The translations under genes were made by a program, and so were the position numbers. Positions 25,332 through 34,000 of a stretch of 64,000 nt of DNA are shown here, one piece after another. The stretch is from Pseudomonadota bacterium (GTDB taxonomy: Bacteria; Myxococcota_A; Polyangia; Haliangiales; Haliangiaceae): NCBI GenBank assembly GCA_023430775.1, contig JAEYYY010000151.1, positions 1-64,000 on the forward strand, written 5' to 3'. A model generated the notes under the pieces. The model made no database searches. It was not told the origin of the DNA and worked only from the letters and a program-made list of their open reading frames with translations. Positions within the stretch are counted from its first letter, which is position 1; every line of letters starts with the position of its first letter.

Positions 25332-26429
25332 CTAATAACAGAGCAGGCCGTTGGAGTTGCCGGGCTTGAGGCCGACGGCGAGCGGCGCGGTCGTCATCTC
25401 GGTGCCGTTCGCGTAGACGCGCAGGCCGTTGGCGTCGAGCGTCGCGTCGGAGACGACGAGCAGGTTGCCCGGGCAGATCGCGAGATCGATCAGCACCTGG
25501 GTGTCGGGCGTCACCGGCGGGATGTGCTCGTCGGTGGTGAGGTCGAGACCCTGGACGTTGCCGACCTGACCGTTGGCGCCGAAGCTGCTCACCGCCATCC
25601 ACTGGATCACGGTGTCGCCGGTGTCCTCGAAGTCGATCTTGCCGACCAGACCACCGACCTGCTGATTGGTGATCGCGCAGGTCGCCGTGCGCGCGCCGAC
25701 GTCGATCTCCTCGACGCAGCCGGACGAGAAGTCGGAGAAGTCGGGCACGGTCGGCAGCACGAGGTGGCCACCGACGGAGGCGGGCATGCGCTGGAACAGA
25801 CCGAACGGGTTCGGGTTGTTCAGCTCGAAGGTCTCGACCGCATCGCCGTTGGCGGTATCGATCACCGCGACCGCGCCGGGGAGCGACGCCACGAAGTTGT
25901 CGAGCAGACCACAGGCGACGATCGCCTCGTCGCCGACCACGAAGATTGACGCGCAGTCGGGCTCACCATCGACGGGATCGAGCGCCGACAGATCGATCGT
26001 CCGCGTCGCACCGGTACCGCGCTCGACGACGATCACGCCCGGCGTCCCGAGCGACGGCACGTACAGCTCGTCGCCGACGACCGCGACATCCTGCGGGTTG
26101 GTGCCGGCGCCGGTGGCGAGCTGCTCGACCAGCGACAGCGTGATCGCGTCGAGGATCGTGATGTTCGCCTCGGAGCGATTGACGATGAACAGCTCGCCGC
26201 CGATCCGGCGGATCACCGGATCGGAATCGACCGAGCCCGTCGGCGACACCCGTTGCGCGAGCTCCATCGTCTCGAGATCGAGCGACGACATCACGCCGGG
26301 TGCGCCGGGCGTGAAGTCGCCCGCGACGATCACCGCGCGATTCTGGACCGGAATGTCGGGAGAGTCTCCATCGCCGCCGCATGCGGCGAGCGAGCAGAGT
26401 GCGAGGACGACGTGCTTGCAGTTGGTCAT
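25332..26429 (-). CDS. Beta-propeller lipoprotein downstream of btuB (BtuG-like candidate)
   Basis: A 365-residue lipoprotein: MTNCKHVVLALCSLAACGG with Cys at the lipobox and a GAAGGA ribosome-binding site. The mature part has repeated four-strand-like segments typical of YVTN or seven-bladed propellers (GELFIVNRSEANITILDA, DELYVPSLGTPGVIVVERG, GAVAVIDTANGDAVETFEL, GNLLVVSDATLDANGLRVY). It starts 10 bases after the BtuB-like receptor stop and is under the same cobalamin riboswitch. In Bacteroides, BtuG is a surface propeller lipoprotein that captures B12 for BtuB. By position and fold this protein may play the same part, although no sequence homology is claimed. Confidence 0.75.
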   Translation of the reverse strand: MTNCKHVVLALCSLAACGGDGDSPDIPVQNRAVIVAGDFTPGAPGVMSSLDLETMELAQRVSPTGSVDSDPVIRRIGGELFIVNRSEANITILDAITLSLVEQLATGAGTNPQDVAVVGDELYVPSLGTPGVIVVERGTGATRTIDLSALDPVDGEPDCASIFVVGDEAIVACGLLDNFVASLPGAVAVIDTANGDAVETFELNNPNPFGLFQRMPASVGGHLVLPTVPDFSDFSSGCVEEIDVGARTATCAITNQQVGGLVGKIDFEDTGDTVIQWMAVSSFGANGQVGNVQGLDLTTDEHIPPVTPDTQVLIDLAICPGNLLVVSDATLDANGLRVYANGTEMTTAPLAVGLKPGNSNGLLCY

Positions 26430-26439
26430 GTGTGTTCCT

Positions 26440-28524
26440 TCAGTGAGTCCAATCGAGCGCGAGGTAGAAGCTGCGACCGGGCAGTGGAAACCCGGCGACA
26501 TCGGAGAGCGGGATGCGGAGCGGCTCGTCGATCGGGCGATCGGGCGGCAGCTCGACGACGCGGGTGTTCGCGAGGTTATCGACGGAGAACGCGAGCCCGA
26601 GCTTCGGGATCACCTCGACGCGCGCACCGGCGCCGATCAAGACACGGCCGGGAACGCGCGCGAAGTTCGCGCGATCGAGATAGCTCGTCGACTGCGCCGC
26701 GGTATCGACCCAGACGTTGGTGGCTCGCCGCAGCACGCGCTGCGCGTGATCGATGCGCGCGTGGAGCTGGTGCCCCGGCGTGCGCGGGACGTCCTTGCCG
26801 GCGAAGCTCGGATCGAGCGTGCGCTGCTCGGTGAGCAGGCGGGTGTACGCGAGCGACAGCGAGAGCCGGCGCCACAGCCGACCCGTCGCGACCAGCTCGC
26901 CGCCGAAGGTCTGGGTGGCACCGACGTTCTCGGCGCGGGCGACGAAGCCGGCGGTCGAGATCAGCGCGATGGTGTCGCGCGCGCGACCGCCGAATGCGAC
27001 GGCCTCGACGAGGACGCGATCGAGGGCACCGATCGCTCGCGAAGGCGCCCACACGACGCCGGCGTCGAGCATCGGTCCGCGCTCGGGCTCCAGATCGGGC
27101 GAGCCGAGGATGTAGCCGCGATCGCCGAACAGCTCGAGCAGCGTCGGCAGGCGGACGTACCAGCCGGCGCTCGTCTTGACCGCGAGGTCGTCACCGAGCC
27201 CGGCGCGCGCGGTGACGCGAGGGCTCGGCACGGTGTCCCAGCGCGGCGAGATGTCCATGAATGCATCGGGGCCGACGGTCAGCGGCGTCGGCGCGGTGCG
27301 CACGAGATCGACACGCACCGCGGGCGTGATGACGAGCGCCGGTGCGAGCGTGAGGTCGAGCGCCGCCGAGACCGCGCCGCCGGTGCGCGAGCCGGAGAGC
27401 GTCGCGCGCGTGTCCTGGTCGTCGGCATCGGTGAACCGCTCGCCGCGCAGCTCGAGGCCGGCGGTGCCGCGCAGCCAGGGTCGATCGTTGTCGACGGCCA
27501 ACGTGCGCGTCCACGTGGTCGACGCGCCGGTGGCGAGCGTGGTGTAGCGCCGATCGTTGCTGCCGAGGCCGAGCTCGCCCATCCGATCGCGCAGCGCCTG
27601 GCGCTCGACGAGGACGTAGCCGAGCTGGCGACCGCGCGTGCTCGCGCCCGGCGTGACATCGAAGCGGCCGTCGACGATGACGTCGACCGTCGACATCCGC
27701 GCCTTCTCCGCCGGCTGCGTGATGCTGCCCGGGAGGCCCTGCCCCTTCGCGAGCAGCCGCGCGCCGGCCACCCAGCCACCGTCCTCGTCGCCGAGCCGCG
27801 CGCCGAGATCGAGCTGATCGAACTCGTTGTTGCGGCGGATCAGCGTGGTGTCGTCGGTGCGATTGAGCGGCGTGCCGTTGTCGGTGAAGAACGAGTAGTC
27901 GCCGGTCGCGCCCTGATAGCCCGCCGAGAACGCGGACAGCACGCTGCCGTGATCGTCGCCGTAGTGAAACCGCGCGTGGCGCGCACCGAACGAGCCGCCG
28001 CCGATCGACGCCCGCAACCGCTCGCCGTGCTCGCCGCGCCCGAGCCGCGTGATCAGATTGACCGCGCCACCGACGCCGGCACCGCCGAGCTCGATCGGCA
28101 CGGTGCCGCGATACAGCTCGACCTCGCCGAAAGAATCGATCGCGAACCGGCCGAGATCGACGGTGACCTGCGCCAGCTTCGCGAGCGGCACGCCATCGAT
28201 CAGCACCGCGGTGAGCCCGGGCGAGGCACCGCGCACGCTGATCGACGCGAACGCGCCGAGGCCTCCGGACGATCGCTTGGTGGCGCCCGCCGACGTCGCG
28301 ATCGCATCGGCGACCGACGCCGTCGCCGCGTGCTCGTCGGCATGGAGCACGCTGACGAAGGGCGCATCCTCGAGCGCACGGCTACGATCGCGCGCGAGCT
28401 GATCGGGTGCCCTGCCCTCGATCTCGATTGTCTCGGCCCGCTTCGTCTCGCCGGGCTCGTCCGCACGTGCGGTCGACGCGCCGAGAAGCGCGCACGCGAC
28501 AAGAGAAGATCCGGTTCGAGTCAT
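26440..28524 (-). CDS. btuB: TonB-dependent receptor, probable cobalamin transporter BtuB
   Basis: A 694-residue outer-membrane receptor with a signal peptide (ACALLGASTARA). The plug domain (~residues 50-165) includes SSGGLGAFASISVRGASPGL, TAVLIDGVPLA and VELYRGTVPIELGGAGVGGA. A 22-strand barrel ends with the aromatic terminal strand FYLALDWTH. A TonB-box-like ETIEIEG segment lies near residue 31. Substrate assignment comes from the cobalamin riboswitch in its leader: such receptors take up vitamin B12 with TonB/ExbBD energy. The propeller lipoprotein follows in the same operon. Confidence 0.9.
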   Translation of the reverse strand: MTRTGSSLVACALLGASTARADEPGETKRAETIEIEGRAPDQLARDRSRALEDAPFVSVLHADEHAATASVADAIATSAGATKRSSGGLGAFASISVRGASPGLTAVLIDGVPLAKLAQVTVDLGRFAIDSFGEVELYRGTVPIELGGAGVGGAVNLITRLGRGEHGERLRASIGGGSFGARHARFHYGDDHGSVLSAFSAGYQGATGDYSFFTDNGTPLNRTDDTTLIRRNNEFDQLDLGARLGDEDGGWVAGARLLAKGQGLPGSITQPAEKARMSTVDVIVDGRFDVTPGASTRGRQLGYVLVERQALRDRMGELGLGSNDRRYTTLATGASTTWTRTLAVDNDRPWLRGTAGLELRGERFTDADDQDTRATLSGSRTGGAVSAALDLTLAPALVITPAVRVDLVRTAPTPLTVGPDAFMDISPRWDTVPSPRVTARAGLGDDLAVKTSAGWYVRLPTLLELFGDRGYILGSPDLEPERGPMLDAGVVWAPSRAIGALDRVLVEAVAFGGRARDTIALISTAGFVARAENVGATQTFGGELVATGRLWRRLSLSLAYTRLLTEQRTLDPSFAGKDVPRTPGHQLHARIDHAQRVLRRATNVWVDTAAQSTSYLDRANFARVPGRVLIGAGARVEVIPKLGLAFSVDNLANTRVVELPPDRPIDEPLRIPLSDVAGFPLPGRSFYLALDWTH

Positions 28525-28526
28525 TG

Positions 28527-28553
28527 GTCACCCCACGTGACGTCGGGGATGAC
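28527..28553 (-). promoter_or_regulatory. Ribosome-binding-site hairpin of btuB (riboswitch expression platform)
   Basis: On the minus strand GTCATCCCC and GGGGTGAC can pair around a ten-base loop, with one T bulged. The GGGGTG arm is the likely Shine-Dalgarno sequence, placed just before the btuB ATG (28524). Sequestering it when B12 is bound would switch off translation. Confidence 0.5.
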
Positions 28554-28595
28554 CTCGCAAAGCGCGAGCTTCTACCCCGAAGCGAATCCGATGGA

Positions 28596-28750
28596 GAGAT
28601 GTCCTGACTTCCGGTTCGTCCTTCGCGAGCGCCTTCCCAGTTTCCCAGTGGCTGGCCTGTCAGAGCCTTGCTGCGTCGTCCCCGGTCACAGTAGCGGGGG
28701 CTGTGCCGGATTGCTCACCGGCTTCCCTGCTCCGTCGGAGTGTGCGTCTT
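28596..28750 (-). ncRNA. Cobalamin (AdoCbl) riboswitch
   Basis: The minus strand of the btuB leader carries the conserved B12-element blocks in order: GGGAAGCCGGTGAGCAATCC, then GGCACAGCCCCCGCTACTGT, then GCCACTGGGAAACTGGGAAG, then the B12-box region GGAAGTCAGGA. Spacing fits the class I (adenosylcobalamin) fold. It lies about 70 bases before the btuB start and should lower expression of the receptor and the propeller lipoprotein when B12 is plentiful. Confidence 0.95.
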
Positions 28751-28879
28751 TGCGTTTAAACGATCGTGGCCTCCAGCGCCGTTGATAGGTGAAGTCGATG
28801 CCCCGCGTCAACGCCCGCGATGCAACGCGGCGTGACTCCTGGGTTGACCGCCGTTCGGGACAGGCGGACCATCGGTCAC

Positions 28880-29485
28880 ATGAGGGGCCGCGCCATCTGC
28901 GTCGCGTTCGTGATCTCGTGTGGTGGCGGCACGCTCGGCGATGATGACAACCCGCTGACCGACGGACCGACCAACGGCGACGGTCCCGACACGCCCGGCG
29001 ACACCATCATCCCCGGCGGCGAGGGCGAGCCGCAGAACCTGGTCGGCATCACGCTCTATCACAACCAGGTTCGCGCCGCGGTCGACACCGCGAACCCGCT
29101 GCCGTTCCTGACCTGGAACGACGATCTCGAGGCGACGGCCGCCGCGTGGGCAGCGCTGTGTACCGACAACGATGCACCGATCGGGCTCATCGATCACAAC
29201 CCCGGGCGCTCGACCGGCCACCCCTACTACGTCGGCGAGAACATCTACGGCTCCGGCGGTGCCGCGGATGCGCAGCAAGCCGTGGACCTATGGGCGTCCG
29301 AGGGCGAGGACTACAACTACGCGACCAACTCGTGCAGTGGCGTGTGCGGCCACTACACCCAGCTGGTGTGGCGCACCACGCTCGAGGTCGGCTGCGCCGT
29401 CGCGAACTGCCCGAACCAGCAGTTCGGCAACGCGATCATCTGTAACTACGGTCCCGGCGGAAACTCCGGCGGCCCACCGTACTGA
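28880..29485 (+). CDS. CAP/SCP-domain (PR-1-like) lipoprotein
   Basis: A 201-residue protein. It has a lipobox-like signal ([12 protein letters not shown]) and an Asp/Gly/Pro linker. From about residue 55 there is a CAP domain: [74 protein letters not shown] and [12 protein letters not shown]. The His and Glu of the CAP cavity (HNQVR, GEN, GHYTQ) are kept. CAP proteins bind lipids or sterols in some lineages; bacterial roles are mostly unknown. The ATG at 28880 gives the lipoprotein signal. It diverges from the btuB operon across the riboswitch region. Confidence 0.85.
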   Translation: MRGRAICVAFVISCGGGTLGDDDNPLTDGPTNGDGPDTPGDTIIPGGEGEPQNLVGITLYHNQVRAAVDTANPLPFLTWNDDLEATAAAWAALCTDNDAPIGLIDHNPGRSTGHPYYVGENIYGSGGAADAQQAVDLWASEGEDYNYATNSCSGVCGHYTQLVWRTTLEVGCAVANCPNQQFGNAIICNYGPGGNSGGPPY

Positions 29486-29540
29486 GCCGAAACGCAAGAC
29501 GGCGACCTGGTGGCCGCCGCGTCGCGCGATCGGCGATCGC

Positions 29541-30011
29541 TCACTCCTGGACGATGTCGCCCTTCATGCCGCCGAGCGCGGTGAGGAGCTCGCCCTTCTC
29601 CTTCTCCGGAACCTTGAACTCGTCGAGCGCCTTCACGAGATCCTCGACGAGCGCATTGAAGTCCGCCTCCTTGACGCCCATGCCGGCGTGCGCGGTCTTC
29701 ATGTCCTTGCCCTCGTACTTGCAGGGGCCACCGGTGGCCGAGCAGATCTGATCGACGAGCTGCTTCTTGAGGTTCGCGGCATCCGCGTTCTTGAAGAAGC
29801 CGTTGATCCGATCGTCGGCGACGACGATGCCGACGAACTTGTCGACCACGGCGGTGATGGCGTCCTTGCCGCCGAGGCGATCGTAGAGCGACTTCTCGGC
29901 GCTGGCGCCACCGCCACCGCCGCCCGCGGTATCGCCGCCCTTGTTGCCGCCGCCGCACGCCATCAGACCAACCGTCGCGAGCACGGCCACGAAGATCATC
30001 TTGATACGCAT
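29541..30011 (-). CDS. Lipid-anchored group I truncated hemoglobin
   Basis: A 156-residue protein. A lipoprotein signal ([18 protein letters not shown]) and a Gly-rich linker of about 15 residues come first. The rest is a full truncated globin domain: [28 protein letters not shown], the [16 protein letters not shown]-helix and the proximal His in KTAHAGMGV. Group I globins of this type bind oxygen and detoxify NO in the cytoplasm. Here the signal would place it on the periplasmic side or cell surface, with heme added outside the cytoplasm. The Cys in [10 protein letters not shown] could form a disulfide. Confidence 0.88.
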   Translation of the reverse strand: MRIKMIFVAVLATVGLMACGGGNKGGDTAGGGGGGASAEKSLYDRLGGKDAITAVVDKFVGIVVADDRINGFFKNADAANLKKQLVDQICSATGGPCKYEGKDMKTAHAGMGVKEADFNALVEDLVKALDEFKVPEKEKGELLTALGGMKGDIVQE

Positions 30012-30138
30012 CTCGAATTCCTCCCGGGTTCAACTAGAAGACGCACACGTTACGAGCAGTGTCCGTCAGAGAAATCGATAACAAATTCGGGATCGGCTGG
30101 CAGGATCGTGAGGCAGGGAAAAACGCCCCACACTCGCC

Positions 30139-30640
30139 TCATCGCGCCCGCGTCCCGCGGTCGAGGCTATCACGCGCAGTGGCACCAACGACACACGCTC
30201 GTCTTCCGCTCCCGTCGCACGATCGTAGCGTCGTCACCGCCAGCCCATGCCGGACCGCGAATGCCTCTTGCGTCAGCTTGCTGCGCTCGAACTCGGCGAC
30301 TGTCGAGACCCAGAACTCGCGACCGAACATACGCGCGACCGAACATACAGTAGACGAGGTTCCCCTATGCGGCGAAACGCACTACGCCCTTCACCGCGCT
30401 TCCAGCCGCAGGCGATCGAGACGCTGCGCACGCGCTGTCGCCGCGACGCCCTCGACACGAGCGACCTCCACGGCGGCGGTCCACAGCTCGTCCGGCAACG
30501 GGATCCCGGGCCCGCCCATACCGCTCTCGCCACCGCGTCAACCGCTCGCGCGTCAGGTCCAGTCGTGCGCGGCTCGGCATCAACGCGAAAGGCGATCGTC
30601 GAGATCTCCGATCGAATCAGCCTCGATCGACTTTCTCGGC
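30139..30640 (-). mobile_element. Remnant of IS66-type accessory genes
   Basis: Minus-strand fragments resemble small proteins encoded with IS66-like elements. One has LTRERLTRWRERYG (around 30540-30585) and, one frame away, GGPGIPLPDELWTAAVEVAR with VEGVAATARAQRLDRLRLEA (30390-30525). A second (30139-30330) reads REFWVSTVAEFERSKLTQEA, then FAVRHGLAVTTLRS. The first is broken by a frameshift near 30522 and neither is complete. A 13-base direct repeat, CGCGACCGAACAT, occurs twice near 30317-30346. No transposase core or terminal inverted repeats were seen, so this is a dead element. The rest of 30012-30711 holds nothing recognisable. Confidence 0.5.
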
Positions 30641-30711
30641 CTCGATGAGCCCCTCGGTCGTTGTTACCGACGAGGCGGAGCGCTCGCTTCGGCCAAGATC
30701 GATCGACTTGT

Positions 30712-31086
30712 TCATTCGGGAGCCCTTAGTGGGGGCTCGACCCGGAGGGTGAATCCGTCGATTTTTTCCGGCCAAGGCTCGTCAAACGTGACTCCTTCAA
30801 GACACGCAAGCTTTCCGCCGCGAACGAACAATACGAAATCAACACCGTTTCGGAGCCCACATACCTCCGCGATAACATTGCCGATGTGAAAGTCTTTGAC
30901 GTCTGTTGTGGCTACTCCCTCAGGGACTTCAAACTCGCAGAAGAATCCGACGCCAGAAAGCTGACGACGAACTAGTCGTGCACAGGCAGCCTGTCTTCGC
31001 AGCGTCGCATATATCGGGCTGTCTACCGCTAACAGCAGATGTAGAACTGCGCTTTCGAAGTCGGTCAGCCCGTCAATCACGATCAC
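30712..31086 (-). CDS. Probable immunity protein for the RHS toxin
   Basis: A 124-residue protein starting at GTG 31086, three bases after the RHS stop, with AAGAGG as ribosome-binding site. It is markedly less GC-rich than the surrounding core genes, as is the 3' end of the RHS gene. Sequence: VIDGLTDFESAVLHLLLAVD at the start, RRQLSGVGFFCEFEVPEGVA and EVCGLRNGVDFVLFVRGGKL. No signal peptide. I do not recognise the family. Position directly behind a polymorphic toxin C-terminus is the main argument for immunity function, neutralising the cognate toxin in the cytoplasm of the producer or its kin. Confidence 0.65.
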   Translation of the reverse strand: MIVIDGLTDFESAVLHLLLAVDSPIYATLRRQAACARLVRRQLSGVGFFCEFEVPEGVATTDVKDFHIGNVIAEVCGLRNGVDFVLFVRGGKLACLEGVTFDEPWPEKIDGFTLRVEPPLRAPE

Positions 31087-31089
31087 CTC

Positions 31090-34000
31090 TTACGGAATGA
31101 AGAACGTAGAAATTCTCGCCACATTATCCATTACGCGCCCCCGCACCACCACGTTAAAATCGGCAACCCTTACCGCTGTTTCAAACACTCCTGAAAGCCT
31201 TTGGCTTCTCACGACAGTTTGAGTGGCGCTTTCTACTGCGGTGTACGCCGCCTCTCGGGCCCCCCCAAACCTCGCGACCAGAGGGTCCAAATTATGTCTG
31301 GCCTGTCCAAAAATATGATGTATCCGATTGGTATCGAGTACGGTCGTTGCAACTGGGCCAACTCTAGTCGCTGAGGCGCCCCGCACCATTGCTGGTATAG
31401 TGGCGACAACGACGGGGGTAAGAAGTACCAACCACGCGACACCGATGCGCTTCGCAAGTTTGCACTGGTCTGGCGTGGAACATCGAAGGTCTTTTTCCCA
31501 GCCCGGAGGAGCGAAACGAACATCCGAGTCTTCCGGGGCGAACTCTGGGATTGGAATTTGCTTTGCCTCAGCAGACTTCTTTTGATTCAGATCGGCAAAG
31601 AGCGTCCAGCGCGGCGGGCATCGGCTTGAGCTGTATTCACAGGATTGAGTATCAACCAGATCAGAACTGGTATTTGCAGCCCATCCACGCGTCGAGCTTT
31701 CCATTTCCGAACGATAGGAACCCACATTCCCGGTCCCTCCAAACGAATCAAGACCATCTGGATCTAGATACATTAGCGGATTGGATAGTGAGAACTGGTA
31801 CTGATTAGCTCGGCGCGGATTGCCATGTAGAGCTGCATCAGGAACGCGACTGTAAAGCGGATCTGACTGACTCCAGCCGATAAGTGTGCGATCGAAACAG
31901 CGTGCTCCATAGTAGGCCAGAGCAGATATCGCGTCCTGATACTTGTCATTGAAGCGACGAGGGTGAGCTGCCGCTCCCTCGCCATTGCCTGCGTCGACGG
32001 TCTCGACAACCTCTCCGAACGGCGTGTAGCTGAACGCCGAATTGATCGTCCCTGCCGAGCTAACTGCCACGAGTGTGTGGTTCGCGAGGCCATGGAACTG
32101 ATGTTCGAGCTCGATGCCGGTGTTCGTTCGCTTGAGACGCGCGACTGGGGTTCCGAGCGAGACGTGCGTGTACACGAAATCAAGAGTGTTGGCCGAGTCG
32201 TAGTGCGCTTCGACATCGCCGCGGAACACGATGGTTTCTGTCTTGGTGCCGGAGGCATCTCGCTTGACGATCGCGACGCGGCTGCCCTCGTGGTCGTACC
32301 AGTACTCTTCGCTCCCCTGAACCACACCGTTCAGCTTCTTGGTCGCTCGGCGGAGCTGGTCCTTACCGTCGTAGAGAAACTCGACCGATTCGCCGACGCA
32401 CGGCGCTGCGCTGGCGCCATAGCACCGTGACGTCATGTTGCCAGCTTCGTCGTACTGATAGCTCGCGAACCGCGTCGAGCCACCCGCGAGGAGCAACGCG
32501 GTGACGCGCTCGGGATCGGGATCGGCGTACTGATACGCGACATTCCGCGGGATGAGCTCGCTGCCCGGCGCGGGGTTGGTCTGCGCGATATTCGTGCCGG
32601 TGAATCGACCAGCCGGGCCATAGACGTAGGCGGACGTGAAATATCCCGGTGTCGTGGTCTCCGCGGCCGACGTGATCTGGTGCCGGAAGTCGTAGCCGTA
32701 CTGGAAGCTCTTCGCCGAGGCGCCGATCGTGTGGCCCAGCGTGCTCGGGTTGTCGTTGCCGAGGTAGGTCAGCGTCTGTCGCGCCACCTGCACGGGACCA
32801 GGCGTCGTCTGCACGAGCTGGTCGGTGATGCGACCGAGTGTGTCGTAGGTCCAGTTCGACTCGACGTAGTCCGCCGTGCCCGGCACGAACACAGTGCGTC
32901 GCTTGGTGACGAGCCCGGCGACGTTGCGGGTCTGTACTGCCAACGCATGGACGGGCTGACCCGAATTGATATTGTTGAAATCGATCTTCGTCGGCCGAAG
33001 GTTGGCGTCGTACTGGATGGTCGACACCGTGTTGTGATTACTCGGCGCGACCTGGTCGTAGTGGTGCGTGCTCGACGGCAAGCCCGCCAGGTTGTAACGC
33101 GCGAGTGTTTGGTGGGATGTCGTGAGACCCGCGAGGCCGAAGAACGAGACCTTGTCCGTCGAGCCCAGATCGAGATCCGTCCTCCGCATCTCGCGCTTGA
33201 GCGTCGGCGTGCTCGCGTTCGGGGCATAGGACGTCCAATAGCGAAGGTGCCCCTTCATGTTGCCGCCGTAGTCCCACTGAAACGTCTCACTGCGACCGGC
33301 AAACAGTGTCTGATCTGTCGCGGACATGCCACGCGCGCCGACCAGCTTGGAGACCGGCCGATCGAGCGCGTCATACACGATCGTCGTGGTGTAGTCGGGA
33401 TCGGTCACGGGTGGGTTGGGCGAACCGGGCACCTGCTCCGAGATCAGGTTCCCGTTCTTGTCGTAGGTGTATTTCCACGTGCGCCCGTGGCGAACGATCT
33501 GCGTGCGGCGCCCGGCGAAGTCGTGCTGGAGCTGCGTGGTCACGCTCTGCGGATCGACGACGGCGATCACGTTGTCATCCGGGCCGTACGTGTAGTGCGT
33601 GATCGCGAACTGCTCGCTCTGTCCGTTGCCTGGACCGGCGTACTTTTCGTGAACCTCGACCAGCCGGCCGAACGAATCCGTCACGGTCTTGGTGGCCGCG
33701 GCGAGGCCGCCGGCGACGCCGGTCACCTCCCGCACGGTCTTGGTCACGCCGTTATAAGTGATGTCGACGCCACTCTGGTTCGCGACGGTGATGCTGTCGG
33801 GACGGCGAATCGAGATTGCGCGTCCGAGACTATCGAAGGTGTAGCGGTAGGTCACGGTGCTGGCGTTGTTCTGCGTTGGATCGGGCACCGAGACGGACTG
33901 CAACGTGCCGTCGTTCGCGTAGGCGTAGCTCGTGATCGCGTCAGCCGGCGCAGTTCCCTGGGCCAGCTGGATCGTCCGCAGTGGTCGCCCATGACCGTCG

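Noticed and set aside
25666..28785. A ~1039-codon open frame on the plus strand opposite btuB and the propeller lipoprotein
   Set aside because: Its sequence is Arg/Asp/Gly-rich with no domain, as expected for the antisense of GC-rich genes; it also runs through the riboswitch.
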